Positions 40,470 to 50,568 of a DNA stretch of 64,000 nt are shown piece after piece. The DNA is taken from NCBI RefSeq assembly GCF_025947185.1, contig NZ_CP110001.1, positions 744,001 through 808,000 of the forward strand, in the 5' to 3' direction. Origin of the DNA: Flavobacterium sp. N2038 (lineage in GTDB: Bacteria; Bacteroidota; Bacteroidia; Flavobacteriales; Flavobacteriaceae). The first letter of the stretch is position 1. The number at the start of each line of letters is the position of its first letter. The notes below the pieces were generated by a model. The model saw only the letters and a program-made list of their open reading frames with translations, was not told the origin of the DNA and searched no databases. The translations under genes were made by a program, and so were the position numbers.

Positions 40470-41372
40470 TTATAAATAAAGCTCTCCTTTCATTGTAATA
40501 ATCGACGAACCGCCAACCAGAATATCATTTTCTCTATTCATAACTTCGATAAGAGAGGGGTGATTTAATTTTACGCCTTGCAGGATTTTATATTCGGTAT
40601 TGAGTTTTGCCTGTTTTTTTGAGGTCAGAAATCCAATTAAAGGACCGGCGGCCGTTCCTGTTGCAGGATCTTCATAAATTCCGATGATCGGATTAAAAAA
40701 TCTTGCTTCGGCAATGTTTCCTTCTGGCTGATCTGAAATCGTAAAACAATAAAACCCTTCTGATTGGTATTCTTTTGAAATCTCGATCAGGAGTTTATGA
40801 TCCGGAACACAGTCATTAAGAATCTGACTGTTTTTTATAGGAACCATCGTATGGGCAACTTCCGTTTTAACAATTGTAGGCACGAAGTCATTGCTGTCTA
40901 AATCTTCAATTTTTAAACCAAGAGCCACAGCAATTTTATAAGTTGGAATTTCGGCTTTGATAACGGCCGGTTTTTGATGCATTTGTACAATGGGATCAAA
41001 CGTAACCGAATCAAAACTTACGGTTAACGGTATTGGAGCGTTTTTCATCATTACAAATCTGCTGTTGGCAGGCTGTTCATCAAAAATAGGCATTCTTTTG
41101 AGCAAAGCGCCACAAACCGCACCAAGTAAATTGTGTCCGGCGCCATCAATTTCGATTCCGGTTGGAGTAAAGGAACGAACATTTAACGCTTTTTGTGCTG
41201 TAGAATAGTAAACAAATGAGGTTTCGGAGTAACCAAACTCTTTGGAGATATTTTGATAGGTTTCTAAATCTAAATTGCCATTGGTAAAAACCACTGACAA
41301 CGGATTTCCTTTGTAACTTTTATGTGAAAATACATCTAAAACGTAATATTCTAATGCTGTTCTTCCGTTCAT
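40470..41372 (-). CDS. PhzF-family isomerase/epimerase-like protein
   Basis: 300 residues with the two-lobed diaminopimelate-epimerase fold. The N-terminal YYVLDVFSHKSYKGNPLSVV and FGYSETSFV (catalytic-type E50) and the C-terminal GIYEDPATGTAAGPLIGFL blocks are standard for PhzF. There are no phenazine genes nearby, so a general isomerase role is more likely. It follows the Imm35 gene in the same direction but with no sign of functional linkage. Confidence 0.92.
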   Translation of the reverse strand: MNGRTALEYYVLDVFSHKSYKGNPLSVVFTNGNLDLETYQNISKEFGYSETSFVYYSTAQKALNVRSFTPTGIEIDGAGHNLLGAVCGALLKRMPIFDEQPANSRFVMMKNAPIPLTVSFDSVTFDPIVQMHQKPAVIKAEIPTYKIAVALGLKIEDLDSNDFVPTIVKTEVAHTMVPIKNSQILNDCVPDHKLLIEISKEYQSEGFYCFTISDQPEGNIAEARFFNPIIGIYEDPATGTAAGPLIGFLTSKKQAKLNTEYKILQGVKLNHPSLIEVMNRENDILVGGSSIITMKGELYL

Positions 41373-41432
41373 ACTTTTTCTTTTTAGCTGAAATTTTTTA
41401 GATGGAATAAATTTACGTTTTATTTATAACAT

Positions 41433-41990
41433 TTATAACATTCGTTTTTGTTCAGCACTTACATTTATTGCCTTTTCAAGTCTCGAAAGTCTGGTTTTTT
41501 CCTGCTTGGCGGTCATAATCCAGTGAATCATAACCTTCTTGTAAGACGGTGCTTGTTTTTCAAAATAATCCCAGGCAACCTTATTGTCTTTAAATAGTTT
41601 TTCGAGTTCAGGATCGAGAACATAAGCTTCATTTTCATGGGAGTAAATTTTGGATCTTTGGTCAGATTTTAATTCGAAAGCTTTTCTGCCTTCTTCCATC
41701 ATCAACCCGGCTTTTGTTAGTGTTTCGACTTTTTTAATGTTGATAGCACTCCAAATACTTGATTTTTTTCTCGGTGTAAACCGGATTGTGTAACTTTCTT
41801 CATCAACAGATTTTCGAACACCATCAATCCAGCCAAAACATAGTGCCTGATCTACAGATTCTGACCACGACATAGATGGTTTTTGGCTATTCACTTTATA
41901 AAAACCAACCAAAAGTTCGGTTTCTTTTTGGTGATGCTTTTCTAGCCATTCTCTGAATTTTTCTTGTGTTGGGAAGAAGGTTGGGATCAT
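41433..41990 (-). CDS. YdeI/OmpD-associated family protein
   Basis: 185 residues. The family signature FREWLEKHHQKETELLVGFYKVNSQKPSMSWSESVDQALCFGWIDGVRKSVDEESYTIRFTPRKKSSIWSAIN spans residues 11-82. Related proteins have been linked to bacteriocin or peptide resistance; the molecular role is unclear. Monocistronic. Confidence 0.88.
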   Translation of the reverse strand: MIPTFFPTQEKFREWLEKHHQKETELLVGFYKVNSQKPSMSWSESVDQALCFGWIDGVRKSVDEESYTIRFTPRKKSSIWSAINIKKVETLTKAGLMMEEGRKAFELKSDQRSKIYSHENEAYVLDPELEKLFKDNKVAWDYFEKQAPSYKKVMIHWIMTAKQEKTRLSRLEKAINVSAEQKRML

Positions 41991-42039
41991 TTAATAATAA
42001 ATTACAAGTTTACAATCATTCTAATTAAATTTTACTTTA

Positions 42040-42570
42040 TCATTCATTGTTAGTTAGTATTCCATTATCATATACAAATAATTTTCTTTCAGGAATTATT
42101 AATTTAGGATGTATATCCAACAGATCTCTGAAGAAACCATCAGTTAGTGAAAAGCACCAGTTTTTACCATTATCATTTGAAACCATCAAAAGATAAGCTT
42201 CGGAAACCGTTTTAATGGTGTCTTTTTTTAAAATTGTCGTCATTTGAACACTGCATTGAAGTTCATTTTTAGTTTTAAATATTTGAGAATGGGCTCCGGC
42301 AATTACTTGGTCCATATTTACTCCCTTTGTTTTAAGTTCGTCAAAAAGAAATTTTAGTCCAATTGTAACACTGTCTTTACTGTTGTAAACATATTTTACG
42401 ATTTTTGGAGAAATAGTATTTGCCAGCGAACGGTAATCTTGAGCTATAAATAATTTTTGTATGTTTTGGATCTGAAGATTAAGTGCATTCTCCTGATGCT
42501 GATTGAGTTTGACCTGCGCGTTTCCGAAGGCAAATGACAAAAGAATTAAAAAGAGATAGAAGTTCTTCAT
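42040..42570 (-). CDS. Small secreted protein of unknown function
   Basis: 176 residues with a signal peptide (MKNFYLFLILLSFAFGNAQ). The mature part is an alpha+beta domain (NTISPKIVKYVYNSKDSVTIGLKFLFDELKTKGVNM...MVSNDNGKNWCFSLTDGFF) that could be an NTF2-like fold. No catalytic motif seen. Probably periplasmic. Confidence 0.75.
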   Translation of the reverse strand: MKNFYLFLILLSFAFGNAQVKLNQHQENALNLQIQNIQKLFIAQDYRSLANTISPKIVKYVYNSKDSVTIGLKFLFDELKTKGVNMDQVIAGAHSQIFKTKNELQCSVQMTTILKKDTIKTVSEAYLLMVSNDNGKNWCFSLTDGFFRDLLDIHPKLIIPERKLFVYDNGILTNNE

Positions 42571-42804
42571 TACAATAAGTATAAAATTTGTAAAGACGTA
42601 TTAATGGGCTAAAATAAGCTTTTTCGTATCAAAATGATATTACAAAACTAAAGTTCTATTGATAAAGGGTTCCTAAGATTGAATAGCTCATTCGCCAATT
42701 TTGGAAATGCAAAAAAAAATATTACCAAAACTATCAGTATTTATCCGAAATTTGCAAAAGAATTCCTGAACAAAAAGCGATTAGTAAATTAAAGATTAGA
42801 AATC

Positions 42805-42978
42805 ATGGGAAAAGGACCCGAAAAGAATACTAAAAATAAGGCTTTGCATACCAAATTGCTAAATCGCAAAAAGGCTAAAATTCGTGAGGAGAAAGAAGCA
42901 CAGAAACTTCGTCTGAAAGCTTTGGTTGCAAAAATAAATGAACAGAAGAAAAATGACCAATCCGAATCAGGTAAGTGA
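42805..42978 (+). CDS. Small basic protein (57 residues)
   Basis: MGKGPEKNTKNKALHTKLLNR then a Lys/Glu/Arg-rich helix to the end. The MGKG start recalls ribosomal protein Thx, but the rest does not fit that protein. The ATG at 42805 and composition look genuine. The stop lies six bases before the convergent 167-residue gene end. Function unknown; nucleic-acid binding is only a guess from charge. Confidence 0.55.
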   Translation: MGKGPEKNTKNKALHTKLLNRKKAKIREEKEAQKLRLKALVAKINEQKKNDQSESGK

Positions 42979-42984
42979 TTTGTA

Positions 42985-43488
42985 TTAGTCCTCTAGTTCT
43001 TTCCAGCAAACGTCAATTTCTCTTTGAATTTGTTTCTCCAGTTTTGGAAGTTCATTTAAGATCCAATACAGTCCTTCTTTAGTTAAATAAAACTTGTTTT
43101 CAGTAAGTTTAAATTCCATAGCTCCTTTTATAACCGAAATCATTTCATCGATTTCGGATGTTCCGTTTGCAAAGTTGGGCGCAATTAAATACTTTAAAAT
43201 TTCTTTTTCATACTGAGGTTTGTAATGCAAAACATGACTAACTAACGGGAAGTAGAAGTAAAAGTAGGAATTTGTATTAGAGGCAAATTGTATTTTGTGT
43301 ATGATTGTTATTAAAGCATCCGATTCTAAATCTGTGGTTTGAAAGTCCAGTTTCTTTAGAAGATCAAAACAAATTTTGGAATTAGGCAGTATTTTTCCAA
43401 CCTCTTCAAGATAAGAAAATGTTTTTTCAAAGCTAGTACGCTTATTATTTCCAAAAAGGCTGGTAAAGCGCTGTATTGTCTCTTTCAT
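42985..43488 (-). CDS. Hypothetical protein (167 residues)
   Basis: Soluble, largely helical, no signal peptide (FEKTFSYLEEVGKILPNSKICFDLLKKLDFQTTDLESDALITIIHKI...). I do not recognise a family. Normal codon use and a clean ATG at 43486-43488. The neighbouring DUF4375 gene is divergent. Confidence 0.7.
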   Translation of the reverse strand: MKETIQRFTSLFGNNKRTSFEKTFSYLEEVGKILPNSKICFDLLKKLDFQTTDLESDALITIIHKIQFASNTNSYFYFYFPLVSHVLHYKPQYEKEILKYLIAPNFANGTSEIDEMISVIKGAMEFKLTENKFYLTKEGLYWILNELPKLEKQIQREIDVCWKELED

Positions 43489-43776
43489 TATAAATATATT
43501 TATTTTAAATCTACACGTTTTTTTTGAGTTGTGTCTATTTGGAAGTTTTAGGACGAAAAAGTTTCAGATAGCGCTAAAATACACTTTTTCTATTTTGTGA
43601 TTAGAGAACTAACCTCTGATTTCTTCTGTAAAACAAGCGCTTATTAAGGATAAAGACATTGTCTCTTTTGTTAGCGAAGCTAAAGCCAGAAGTAGAACCC
43701 GAAGGTAATGCTAAAAAATATTCTCATTTCTATTATTATTTCGCCGAAATTTGCAAATCAATCTAAAAAAATCAAG

Positions 43777-44319
43777 ATGGAGGAATTCGGCAGAATAATA
43801 GTTTCAGAAACAGCAATGAATAGTGAGAATCCGCAGGATATTATCAATTCAAATATTTCGGTAATCAATTTAATGCGTGAAGAAAAAGTAGATGACGATT
43901 TAATTCACGAAGATGCCTTGATGAGTTATTATCTGGATTTTTATGTACAGCAGTATACCGAAGGTAATTTTTCGCAGTTTGTGTATAATTCGGGTTGGAA
44001 TAAAGAACTGAATGAACTTATCGAAGAAGGTTTGGCTTTAATTGGTGCCGAAAAACATTTAGAATTGTTTCAGGCTCAGGCCAAACGAGTGAAATTGTTG
44101 AGTACAGTTAAAATTGGTAAATTCTTAAAAGGCAAATTCGAGGGCGTAAACCCAACAAGAGATTTACTGAACAATAACACGTTTTTTGATTTAGATGAAA
44201 ATCTTACAGATCTAAATGCGAACTTCCTGAAAAACCATCCAGATTTTGAAGTGCTTCCGGTTGATGAAATTTTTGCAGTTCTCGAAGAATTTGTTGGGCA
44301 TGAAATAAAGCGAGCTTAG
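43777..44319 (+). CDS. DUF4375 (DMP19-like) protein
   Basis: 180 residues from ATG 43777 (MEEFGRIIV); the frame is open for 23 more codons from 43708, but that stretch looks like a promoter region. The block DALMSYYLDFYVQQYTEGNFSQFVYNSGWNKELNELIEEGLALIGAEKHLELF is the DUF4375 core. These proteins are structurally like DNA-mimic DMP19 in some species; whether that applies here is unknown. Confidence 0.8.
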   Translation: MEEFGRIIVSETAMNSENPQDIINSNISVINLMREEKVDDDLIHEDALMSYYLDFYVQQYTEGNFSQFVYNSGWNKELNELIEEGLALIGAEKHLELFQAQAKRVKLLSTVKIGKFLKGKFEGVNPTRDLLNNNTFFDLDENLTDLNANFLKNHPDFEVLPVDEIFAVLEEFVGHEIKRA

Positions 44320-44328
44320 TTTTTTTAG

Positions 44329-44425
44329 GTTCAGAGAGGCAAAGAAGCAAAGGTTCAAAGGTTTTTTTACCGCAAAGTCGAAGCCTCTTCAAGAGAAATA
44401 AAACTTTGCGCCTTTGCGAGATTAA
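44329..44425. repeat. Octamer arrays flanking a non-coding spacer
   Basis: GGTTCAGA-GAGGCAAA-GAAGCAAA-GGTTCAAA (44329 on) is complementary in type to CTTTGCGC-CTTTGCGA (44404-44419). Same 8-base cadence as elsewhere. Confidence 0.65.
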
Positions 44426-44576
44426 AAAAATACTTTAGAAAACTTTATTAGACGCGAGATTAGTTTAAATTTCTTTTAAGAAAAATTTAGCGAATCTTTG
44501 CCCGGTCTTTGTATAGTTTTATGGAATAACTTTATTAATTTAGTTTGCAGCGATTTACTCAATTAAAAATCTTAAA

Positions 44577-46121
44577 ATGAGATATAAATACTGCCAGATA
44601 TTGCTTTTCCTTTTTCTTCAAATAGGGTTTTCTCAAAATAAAATCAATCTTTTTTCAGAGATTAATTATAATTCTATTCCAGCAGTTTCATTAAGCGATT
44701 ATAAATCAGTACAAGAACGAAATGTTCAGTTTCAAAATCCCAATATTGCCTTAGGAGTGGGTATTTCGGGTGGTGGATCCAGAGCGCAGTTTTTTAGTAT
44801 GGGCGTTCTTTTGGGATTAGAAGAAATTCAGGAAGACAATTCAAGTCGTAATTTTTTGAATGAAATCGATTATTTTTCAACTGTTTCCGGAGGTTGTTAT
44901 TCAGCAGGATATTATCTCACGATTCTGAAGAATAAATTGCAATATGATAACTGCTCTTTTAACGAATTTTATTTCTCAAAAGCCGATGCATACAAATCAG
45001 ATGTAAATAAATCGGCAACACTTTTTTCTCTTCTTAATAATAGCCGAAACGAAAAGGGTGAAAAAATCTCAATGGCACAAAGATTAGATTTAGAGGTTTT
45101 GCAATACGACAGTACAAACCCTAATAATCAGAATAAGTTTAAAACCCAAATGCTTTTGTCTGACTTTTTTATTCCGAAAGACAGTAAACTAAGTCCGCAA
45201 TTGCCTATAATGGTTGCTAACGGAACGGCGTATAATAACGGAGAACGTTTTCCGTTTATGCCGCATATTATTCGTGCTTTAAAAATAAATTCGTCTTTGG
45301 CTCCCAATAAAGCGTCGCTTCCGCTTGACGGAAATGAGATTAGTAACGGATATGATTTTCCGCTTACTTATGCCATTACGGCAAGTTCTGCTTTTCCGGG
45401 TGTTTTACCTAAAACCAAATTCGGAATCAAAAATCAGGATAAAATTTTATGCGTGATCGATGGTGGTGCATCTGATAATATGGGATACGAAACCCTGATA
45501 GAATTGCTTCACAATGATACAAAAGTAAAAGACAAAAATAAAAAAGCGCTCTTTATTGATTGTTTAGGGCAAGGAAAGAAAGCGCCATTTATAAATGATG
45601 AAAAGATCCGATTGATTTCGTTGCTGGAAACAGCATCTTTATATACTGTTCAAACCCGATATATTACTTTTGAAAGAGATGTTGAAAATGTTCTGGACAG
45701 ATATAAAATCCCAACTTCAAATTATCAGATTATTGGTTTTACTACTTTACGCGACTATTTGTTGAAACTGGAAAAAGATCAGGCTTACGAAGATTTGGTA
45801 ACGCAGCTTAAAAGTACTGATGACGAAGCGGCAAGCTGGCTTAAACTTCACGATGATTTTAGAACACAATTAATTGTAAAATTTGGTTCGCAAAGTTTTA
45901 AAAATGACAAAAATGGCGAAGTACAGCTTTCTAGTTTAGATAAAGAGAAATTTAAAGATTTTGGTGCCAGCGAACTTTTAATGTTGTATGAATATGCCTC
46001 GCATGTAGAAACGAAGTTAAAAATAACACCCGAAGAAAAAGAAATGCTTTTATTGGCTGGTCGTGTTGCCGTTTTCATTAAAACAGCAGAACTTAAAGAG
46101 TTATTGGTGGAACAGAAGTGA
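44577..46121 (+). CDS. Patatin-like phospholipase, secreted
   Basis: 514 residues with a signal peptide (MRYKYCQILLFLFLQIGFSQ). The oxyanion loop is GISGGGSRA (about residue 62) and the nucleophile lies in the FSTVSGGCYSAGY elbow (about 102-114). The DGG dyad is VIDGGASDNMGYETL near residue 297, completing the Ser-Asp catalytic pair. It would cleave phospholipids or other acyl esters in the envelope or outside. No sorting domain or beta barrel was seen, so it is probably periplasmic. Confidence 0.88.
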   Translation: MRYKYCQILLFLFLQIGFSQNKINLFSEINYNSIPAVSLSDYKSVQERNVQFQNPNIALGVGISGGGSRAQFFSMGVLLGLEEIQEDNSSRNFLNEIDYFSTVSGGCYSAGYYLTILKNKLQYDNCSFNEFYFSKADAYKSDVNKSATLFSLLNNSRNEKGEKISMAQRLDLEVLQYDSTNPNNQNKFKTQMLLSDFFIPKDSKLSPQLPIMVANGTAYNNGERFPFMPHIIRALKINSSLAPNKASLPLDGNEISNGYDFPLTYAITASSAFPGVLPKTKFGIKNQDKILCVIDGGASDNMGYETLIELLHNDTKVKDKNKKALFIDCLGQGKKAPFINDEKIRLISLLETASLYTVQTRYITFERDVENVLDRYKIPTSNYQIIGFTTLRDYLLKLEKDQAYEDLVTQLKSTDDEAASWLKLHDDFRTQLIVKFGSQSFKNDKNGEVQLSSLDKEKFKDFGASELLMLYEYASHVETKLKITPEEKEMLLLAGRVAVFIKTAELKELLVEQK

Positions 46122-46336
46122 TGTTTTGAGGCTTACACTGGATAATAAGAAATCTCATGAGAGATTCAGCGTTAAAACGGAAATAGCTTTTTAAAGTTGT
46201 TTTCGTTTTTTTATTCATGCGGTTCAGCCATAATTAAGTGACAGAAAATAGAGTAAGCTTTGCTTAGTCTTTGTATATCTGCGCGAAATATCCCTTTTCC
46301 TGATCAACTTTGTAGTAATCTTAGCAAACATTTGCT

Positions 46337-46344
46337 TAAATTTG
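46337..46344 (+). promoter_or_regulatory. -7 promoter box (TAAATTTG) of serS
   Basis: Exact TAnnTTTG, 41 bases before the serS ATG. The rest of the 46122-46385 spacer shows only AT-rich sequence. Confidence 0.55.
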
Positions 46345-46385
46345 CTTCCTTTATATAAAAATACAATAGTTATAAAAACCAAGCT

Positions 46386-47657
46386 ATGTTACAAATCGCA
46401 TTTATTAGAGAGAATCAGGAGAAAGTAATCAAGGCTTTAGCAAAACGAAATATCGATGCTAAAAGCGTTGTTGAAGAAGTGGTGCAACTAGACGAAAACC
46501 GTCGTGCTACACAAGTTGAATTAGATAACACTTTAGCCGAATCTAATAAATTGTCCAAAGATATAGGCGAATTAATGAAAGCGGGTGAGAAATCTAAAGC
46601 CGCAATCTTAAAAGAAAAAACCGTTTCATTAAAAGAAAAAAGTAAAGAATTAGGTGAAAAAGCAGAAGCTTTGGCTGTCGAATTGACTAATAAATTATAC
46701 ACATTACCAAATCTTCCGGCTGATATTGTTCCTGAGGGTAAAACTCCAGATGACAATCTGAATGTTTTTGAAGAAGGAGAAATTCCGGTTTTGCATGAAG
46801 GTGCACAACCTCACTGGGAATTGGTGAAGAAATACGATATCATCGATTTTGAATTGGGTGTAAAAATTACAGGTGCAGGTTTTCCGGTTTACAAAGGAAA
46901 AGGAGCTCGTTTGCAACGTGCCTTAATTAATTATTTTTTAGATAAAAATACAGCTGCAGGATATAATGAAGTTCAGGTGCCGCATTTGGTAAACGAGGCT
47001 TCAGGATACGGAACAGGACAATTGCCGGATAAAGAAGGACAAATGTACCATTCAACAATTGATGATTTATATTTGATACCAACCGCAGAGGTTCCGGTTA
47101 CAAATTTATTCCGTGATGTTATTTTAAACGAAAGTGATCTTCCTGTTTTGCATACAGCGTATACACCATGTTTCCGTCGTGAGGCAGGTTCTTACGGAGC
47201 ACACGTACGTGGATTAAACCGTTTACACCAATTTGATAAAGTAGAAATTGTACGTGTAGAACATCCTGATAATTCTTATGCAGCTCTTGACGGAATGGTA
47301 GAGCACGTAAAAAATATTTTGCAGGAATTAAAATTACCATACAGAATTTTGCGTCTTTGCGGTGGTGATATGGGATTCACATCATCTTTGACATATGATT
47401 TTGAAGTCTTTTCTACAGCACAGGATCGTTGGTTAGAAATTAGTTCAGTTTCTAACTTCGAAACTTTCCAGGCAAATCGCTTGAAATTACGTTTCAAAGA
47501 TAAAGATGGAAAAAACCAATTGGCACATACTCTGAACGGAAGTTCATTGGCATTGCCTAGAGTTTTAGCCGGAATTTTAGAAAATTACCAAACCCCGGAA
47601 GGAATCGTAATTCCAGAAGTTTTACGTCCATACTGCGGATTTGATATTATAAACTAA
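46386..47657 (+). CDS. serS: Seryl-tRNA synthetase
   Basis: 423 residues. The N-terminal coiled-coil tRNA arm spans about 30-100 (LDNTLAESNKLSKDIGELMKAGEKSKAAILKEKTVSLKEKSKELGEKAEAL). Class II motif 2 is TPCFRREAGSYGAHVRGLNRLHQFDKVE (about 258-285) and motif 3 is NGSSLALPRVLAGILENYQ (about 383-401). Charges serine (and tRNA-Sec where present). Complete; followed by a terminator. Confidence 0.97.
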   Translation: MLQIAFIRENQEKVIKALAKRNIDAKSVVEEVVQLDENRRATQVELDNTLAESNKLSKDIGELMKAGEKSKAAILKEKTVSLKEKSKELGEKAEALAVELTNKLYTLPNLPADIVPEGKTPDDNLNVFEEGEIPVLHEGAQPHWELVKKYDIIDFELGVKITGAGFPVYKGKGARLQRALINYFLDKNTAAGYNEVQVPHLVNEASGYGTGQLPDKEGQMYHSTIDDLYLIPTAEVPVTNLFRDVILNESDLPVLHTAYTPCFRREAGSYGAHVRGLNRLHQFDKVEIVRVEHPDNSYAALDGMVEHVKNILQELKLPYRILRLCGGDMGFTSSLTYDFEVFSTAQDRWLEISSVSNFETFQANRLKLRFKDKDGKNQLAHTLNGSSLALPRVLAGILENYQTPEGIVIPEVLRPYCGFDIIN

Positions 47658-47677
47658 GTTTTTAGTAATCTGGAGTC

Positions 47678-47711
47678 AAACCTAACAGGTTCTTTAAAAC
47701 CTGTTAGGTTT
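47678..47711 (+). terminator. Terminator after serS (AAACCTAACAGG palindrome)
   Basis: AAACCTAACAGGTT and AACCTGTTAGGTTT arms around a CTTTAA centre, related to the ssb terminators at 25541 and 25661 (AAACCCGACAGG). Confidence 0.82.
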
Positions 47712-47752
47712 CTTGATTTTAACTAAGAACTTTAATAAAAAAATAGTAAGAG

Positions 47753-48586
47753 ATGAACGGAATTTTAAATTGGAATGTAGATCCTGTAATCATAATGATA
47801 ACGGATAGTTTCCCGCTAAAATATTACGGAGCCCTTTTTGCCTGTGGACTTCTTCTCGGGTACAGTATTGTCAAAAATATTTATAAAAAAGAAAATCTCT
47901 CTTTAGATAATCTCGACAGCTTACTTATTTATGTTATTGTCGGAACCGTTTTGGGTGCAAGACTAGGACATTGTTTCTTTTACGAACCTGAGTATTATTT
48001 TAAACATCCAATAGAGATTCTTTTACCAATTCAAAAAATAAAAGGAGTTTATCAGTTTGTAGGTTATCAGGGTCTGGCCAGTCACGGAGGTTCGATCGGA
48101 GTTATTTCGGCGATGATTTTATATTGTCGCAGATACAAAGTACAATTCTTCGGATTGCTGGATAAAATGGCAGTTGCAGTTCCTGTGACAGGCACTTTTA
48201 TAAGATTGGGAAATTTTATGAATTCCGAAATTTATGGAAAACCCACCAACGGAAATTGGGGAATAGTTTTTCAAAGAGACGATTTAATCCCGAGACATCC
48301 AACTCAATTGTATGAAGCATTTGCTTATTTGTTGATTTTCGGCATTTTGTTTTTTATGTATAAATCTGAAAAAATCAGAAACACACAAGGATTAATCTTT
48401 GGAACTTTCTTAACTTTATTATTCTCAGCCCGATTTATAATTGAATTTTTTAAGGAAAATCAGGAGAGTTTTGAGAATAGTATGCTGATTAATATGGGAC
48501 AGATTTTAAGTATTCCGTTTGTTTTAATTGGTTTGGCTCTAATTTTTTGGAAGTCAAAAGAAAAAGAAAATATCCATTTTTTATAG
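47753..48586 (+). CDS. lgt: Prolipoprotein diacylglyceryl transferase
   Basis: 277 residues with about seven membrane helices. Transfers diacylglycerol from phosphatidylglycerol to the lipobox cysteine of prolipoproteins at the inner membrane. The Lgt signature is GTFIRLGNFMNSEIYGKPTNGNWG (about 142-165), and LASHGGSIG and RHPTQLYEA are further hallmark blocks. Essential for the lipoproteins seen in this window. Same strand as serS but a terminator separates them. Confidence 0.96.
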   Translation: MNGILNWNVDPVIIMITDSFPLKYYGALFACGLLLGYSIVKNIYKKENLSLDNLDSLLIYVIVGTVLGARLGHCFFYEPEYYFKHPIEILLPIQKIKGVYQFVGYQGLASHGGSIGVISAMILYCRRYKVQFFGLLDKMAVAVPVTGTFIRLGNFMNSEIYGKPTNGNWGIVFQRDDLIPRHPTQLYEAFAYLLIFGILFFMYKSEKIRNTQGLIFGTFLTLLFSARFIIEFFKENQESFENSMLINMGQILSIPFVLIGLALIFWKSKEKENIHFL

Positions 48587-48640
48587 AATACGATTCTGCT
48601 TTCCGGCTGCGATTGAAAATTTCAATTTTAAAACTGAAAT

Positions 48641-50422
48641 ATGAAAAACATCTTTATCTATATCGTTTTGTTGTGGTCAGGTCTCGTGTTTTCACAAAAT
48701 GAGCAACTGGCTCAATATTACTTTGATAAGGGCGATTTTGAGAAAGCAAAAATCAGTTATGAAGAACTTTTAAATAGTTCACCATCCAATACCCAGTATT
48801 TTTTAAGAACAGTCGATTGTTATCAGCAATTGCAACAATTCCCTTTGGCCGAAAAAGCACTTCTGGAGCGTTACAACAGATACATGCAAGGTGTTTTTTT
48901 AGTTGAATTGGGATATAATTTCCAGTTGCAGAAAAACGAATCGAAAGCAAAAGGGTATTACGATCAGGCAATCGAGAAAATTAAAAAAAATCCAAATGAT
49001 GTTTACGGGATAGGAAATTCTTTTGAGAAGAAAGTATTACTTGAATATGCATTAAAAGCCTATCAGACTGCCATGCTGGTTCAGCCAAACTACAATTTTA
49101 ATTTTCAGATTGGAATGTTGTATGGCCAACTTGGCAAAACAGATGAAATGATCGATCTTTTGCTGACCGAGTCGTACCAAAATCAACAAAACAGTAATTT
49201 GATTCAAACGCAATTATCACGTTTCATGAATGGTGAAACAGATAATACCGCTTTTAAAGATGCCATGCGAAAAGCTTTAATCCTTAGAACTCAAAAAGAT
49301 CAGGATGTGTTTTGGAATCATTATTTAAGCTGGTTTTACGTACAGCAAAAAGAGTTTGGAAAAGCATTTATTCAGGAAAAGGCAATCTATAAACGTGATC
49401 CGGAATCACTTTCGAGTATTGTTAACTTAAGTCAGTTTGCAATGAACGAAGATGATACCGAGACGGCAACAGAAATACTGAATTTTATTCTCCTAAATAC
49501 CAAAAATCTGGATTTACTTATTCAGTCCAACGCTTATTTAATACAGATAAAAATTGATAAAGCTCAGGAAAAAGATTATCCGGCGATTAATACAGAATTG
49601 CAACAACTGCTTACCACTTATGAGGTAACTCCTTTTAGCTTATCTTTGCAATTGATTCAGGCGCATTTTGTGGCCTTTAATTTAAAGAAACCAGAAGAAG
49701 CTAAGGAGATTGTCAAAAAAGCATTAACCTTAAATTTAAACGATTATCAGGAAGCAGATGCCAAGATGGAACTGGCAGATATTTTACTGTTGGAAGAAAA
49801 GTTTAATCAGGCATTGATTTACTATTCGCAAATTCAGCTGGATTTAAAGAATGATGTCATGGCACATGAAGCCAGCTTAAAAGCAGCCAAAACCAGTTAT
49901 TTTAAAACTGATTTTGAATGGGCTCTAAAACAATTTAAAGAATTAAAAGCGGCAAGTACACAATTAATAGCCAATGACGCGCTGGAATATTTCTTATTAA
50001 TAAATGATAATACAGTAGCTGATTCAACCCAGACCGCTTTGAAACAATTTGCCAAAGGTGATTTTTTGCTTTATCAGAATAAAAAGGCCGAAGCTATAAC
50101 TCAGTTTCAGAGTATTTTGAAAAATTTTAAAGGTCAGGAAATTGAAGCTGTTACCATGTTGCGTTTAGGTAAAATATATGAAAGTCTGAAAGATTATAAT
50201 GCGGCTTTGAGCCAATATCAGCAAATTATAGATCATCATGGAGATGGTATTTATGTAGATGAGGCATTGTTCTTTTCGGCAGAAATTTATAACGACGAAT
50301 TAAAAGATACAGAAAAGGCAAAGCCTTTGTATGAAAAAGTGATTTTTAACCATCAGGATAGTATTTACTTTGTAGATGCGAGAAAAAAATACAGGGAATT
50401 AAGAGGAGATAAGAATTTGTAG
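48641..50422 (+). CDS. Large tetratricopeptide-repeat protein, secreted
   Basis: 593 residues with a signal peptide (MKNIFIYIVLLWSGLVFSQ). TPR-like helices run almost throughout, e.g. EQLAQYYFDKGDFEKAKISYEELLNSSPSN near the N-terminus and VTMLRLGKIYESLKDYNAALSQYQQIIDHHGDGIYVDEALFFSAEIY near 505-550. Probably a periplasmic scaffold. 55 bases after lgt; co-transcription possible. Confidence 0.86.
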   Translation: MKNIFIYIVLLWSGLVFSQNEQLAQYYFDKGDFEKAKISYEELLNSSPSNTQYFLRTVDCYQQLQQFPLAEKALLERYNRYMQGVFLVELGYNFQLQKNESKAKGYYDQAIEKIKKNPNDVYGIGNSFEKKVLLEYALKAYQTAMLVQPNYNFNFQIGMLYGQLGKTDEMIDLLLTESYQNQQNSNLIQTQLSRFMNGETDNTAFKDAMRKALILRTQKDQDVFWNHYLSWFYVQQKEFGKAFIQEKAIYKRDPESLSSIVNLSQFAMNEDDTETATEILNFILLNTKNLDLLIQSNAYLIQIKIDKAQEKDYPAINTELQQLLTTYEVTPFSLSLQLIQAHFVAFNLKKPEEAKEIVKKALTLNLNDYQEADAKMELADILLLEEKFNQALIYYSQIQLDLKNDVMAHEASLKAAKTSYFKTDFEWALKQFKELKAASTQLIANDALEYFLLINDNTVADSTQTALKQFAKGDFLLYQNKKAEAITQFQSILKNFKGQEIEAVTMLRLGKIYESLKDYNAALSQYQQIIDHHGDGIYVDEALFFSAEIYNDELKDTEKAKPLYEKVIFNHQDSIYFVDARKKYRELRGDKNL

Positions 50423-50525
50423 TTTGGTTTAAGCGGTTATTTGTTTAACTGTTTAACCGAATTTATGAGCAAACAAAAAGAATTAGTAATAAGATGATTT
50501 GCTTTTAAGCGTCTAGTAAGAAAAA

Positions 50526-50562
50526 CTTAGAACCTTAGAACCTTAGAGTCTCAGAACCTTTA
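50526..50562 (+). repeat. Clean 8-bp-period array (CTTAGAAC)
   Basis: Units start at 50526, 50534, 50542, 50550 and 50558: CTTAGAAC, CTTAGAAC, CTTAGAGT, CTCAGAAC, CTTTAG. It ends seven bases before the ATG of the next gene. Confidence 0.85.
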
Positions 50563-50568
50563 GAAAAA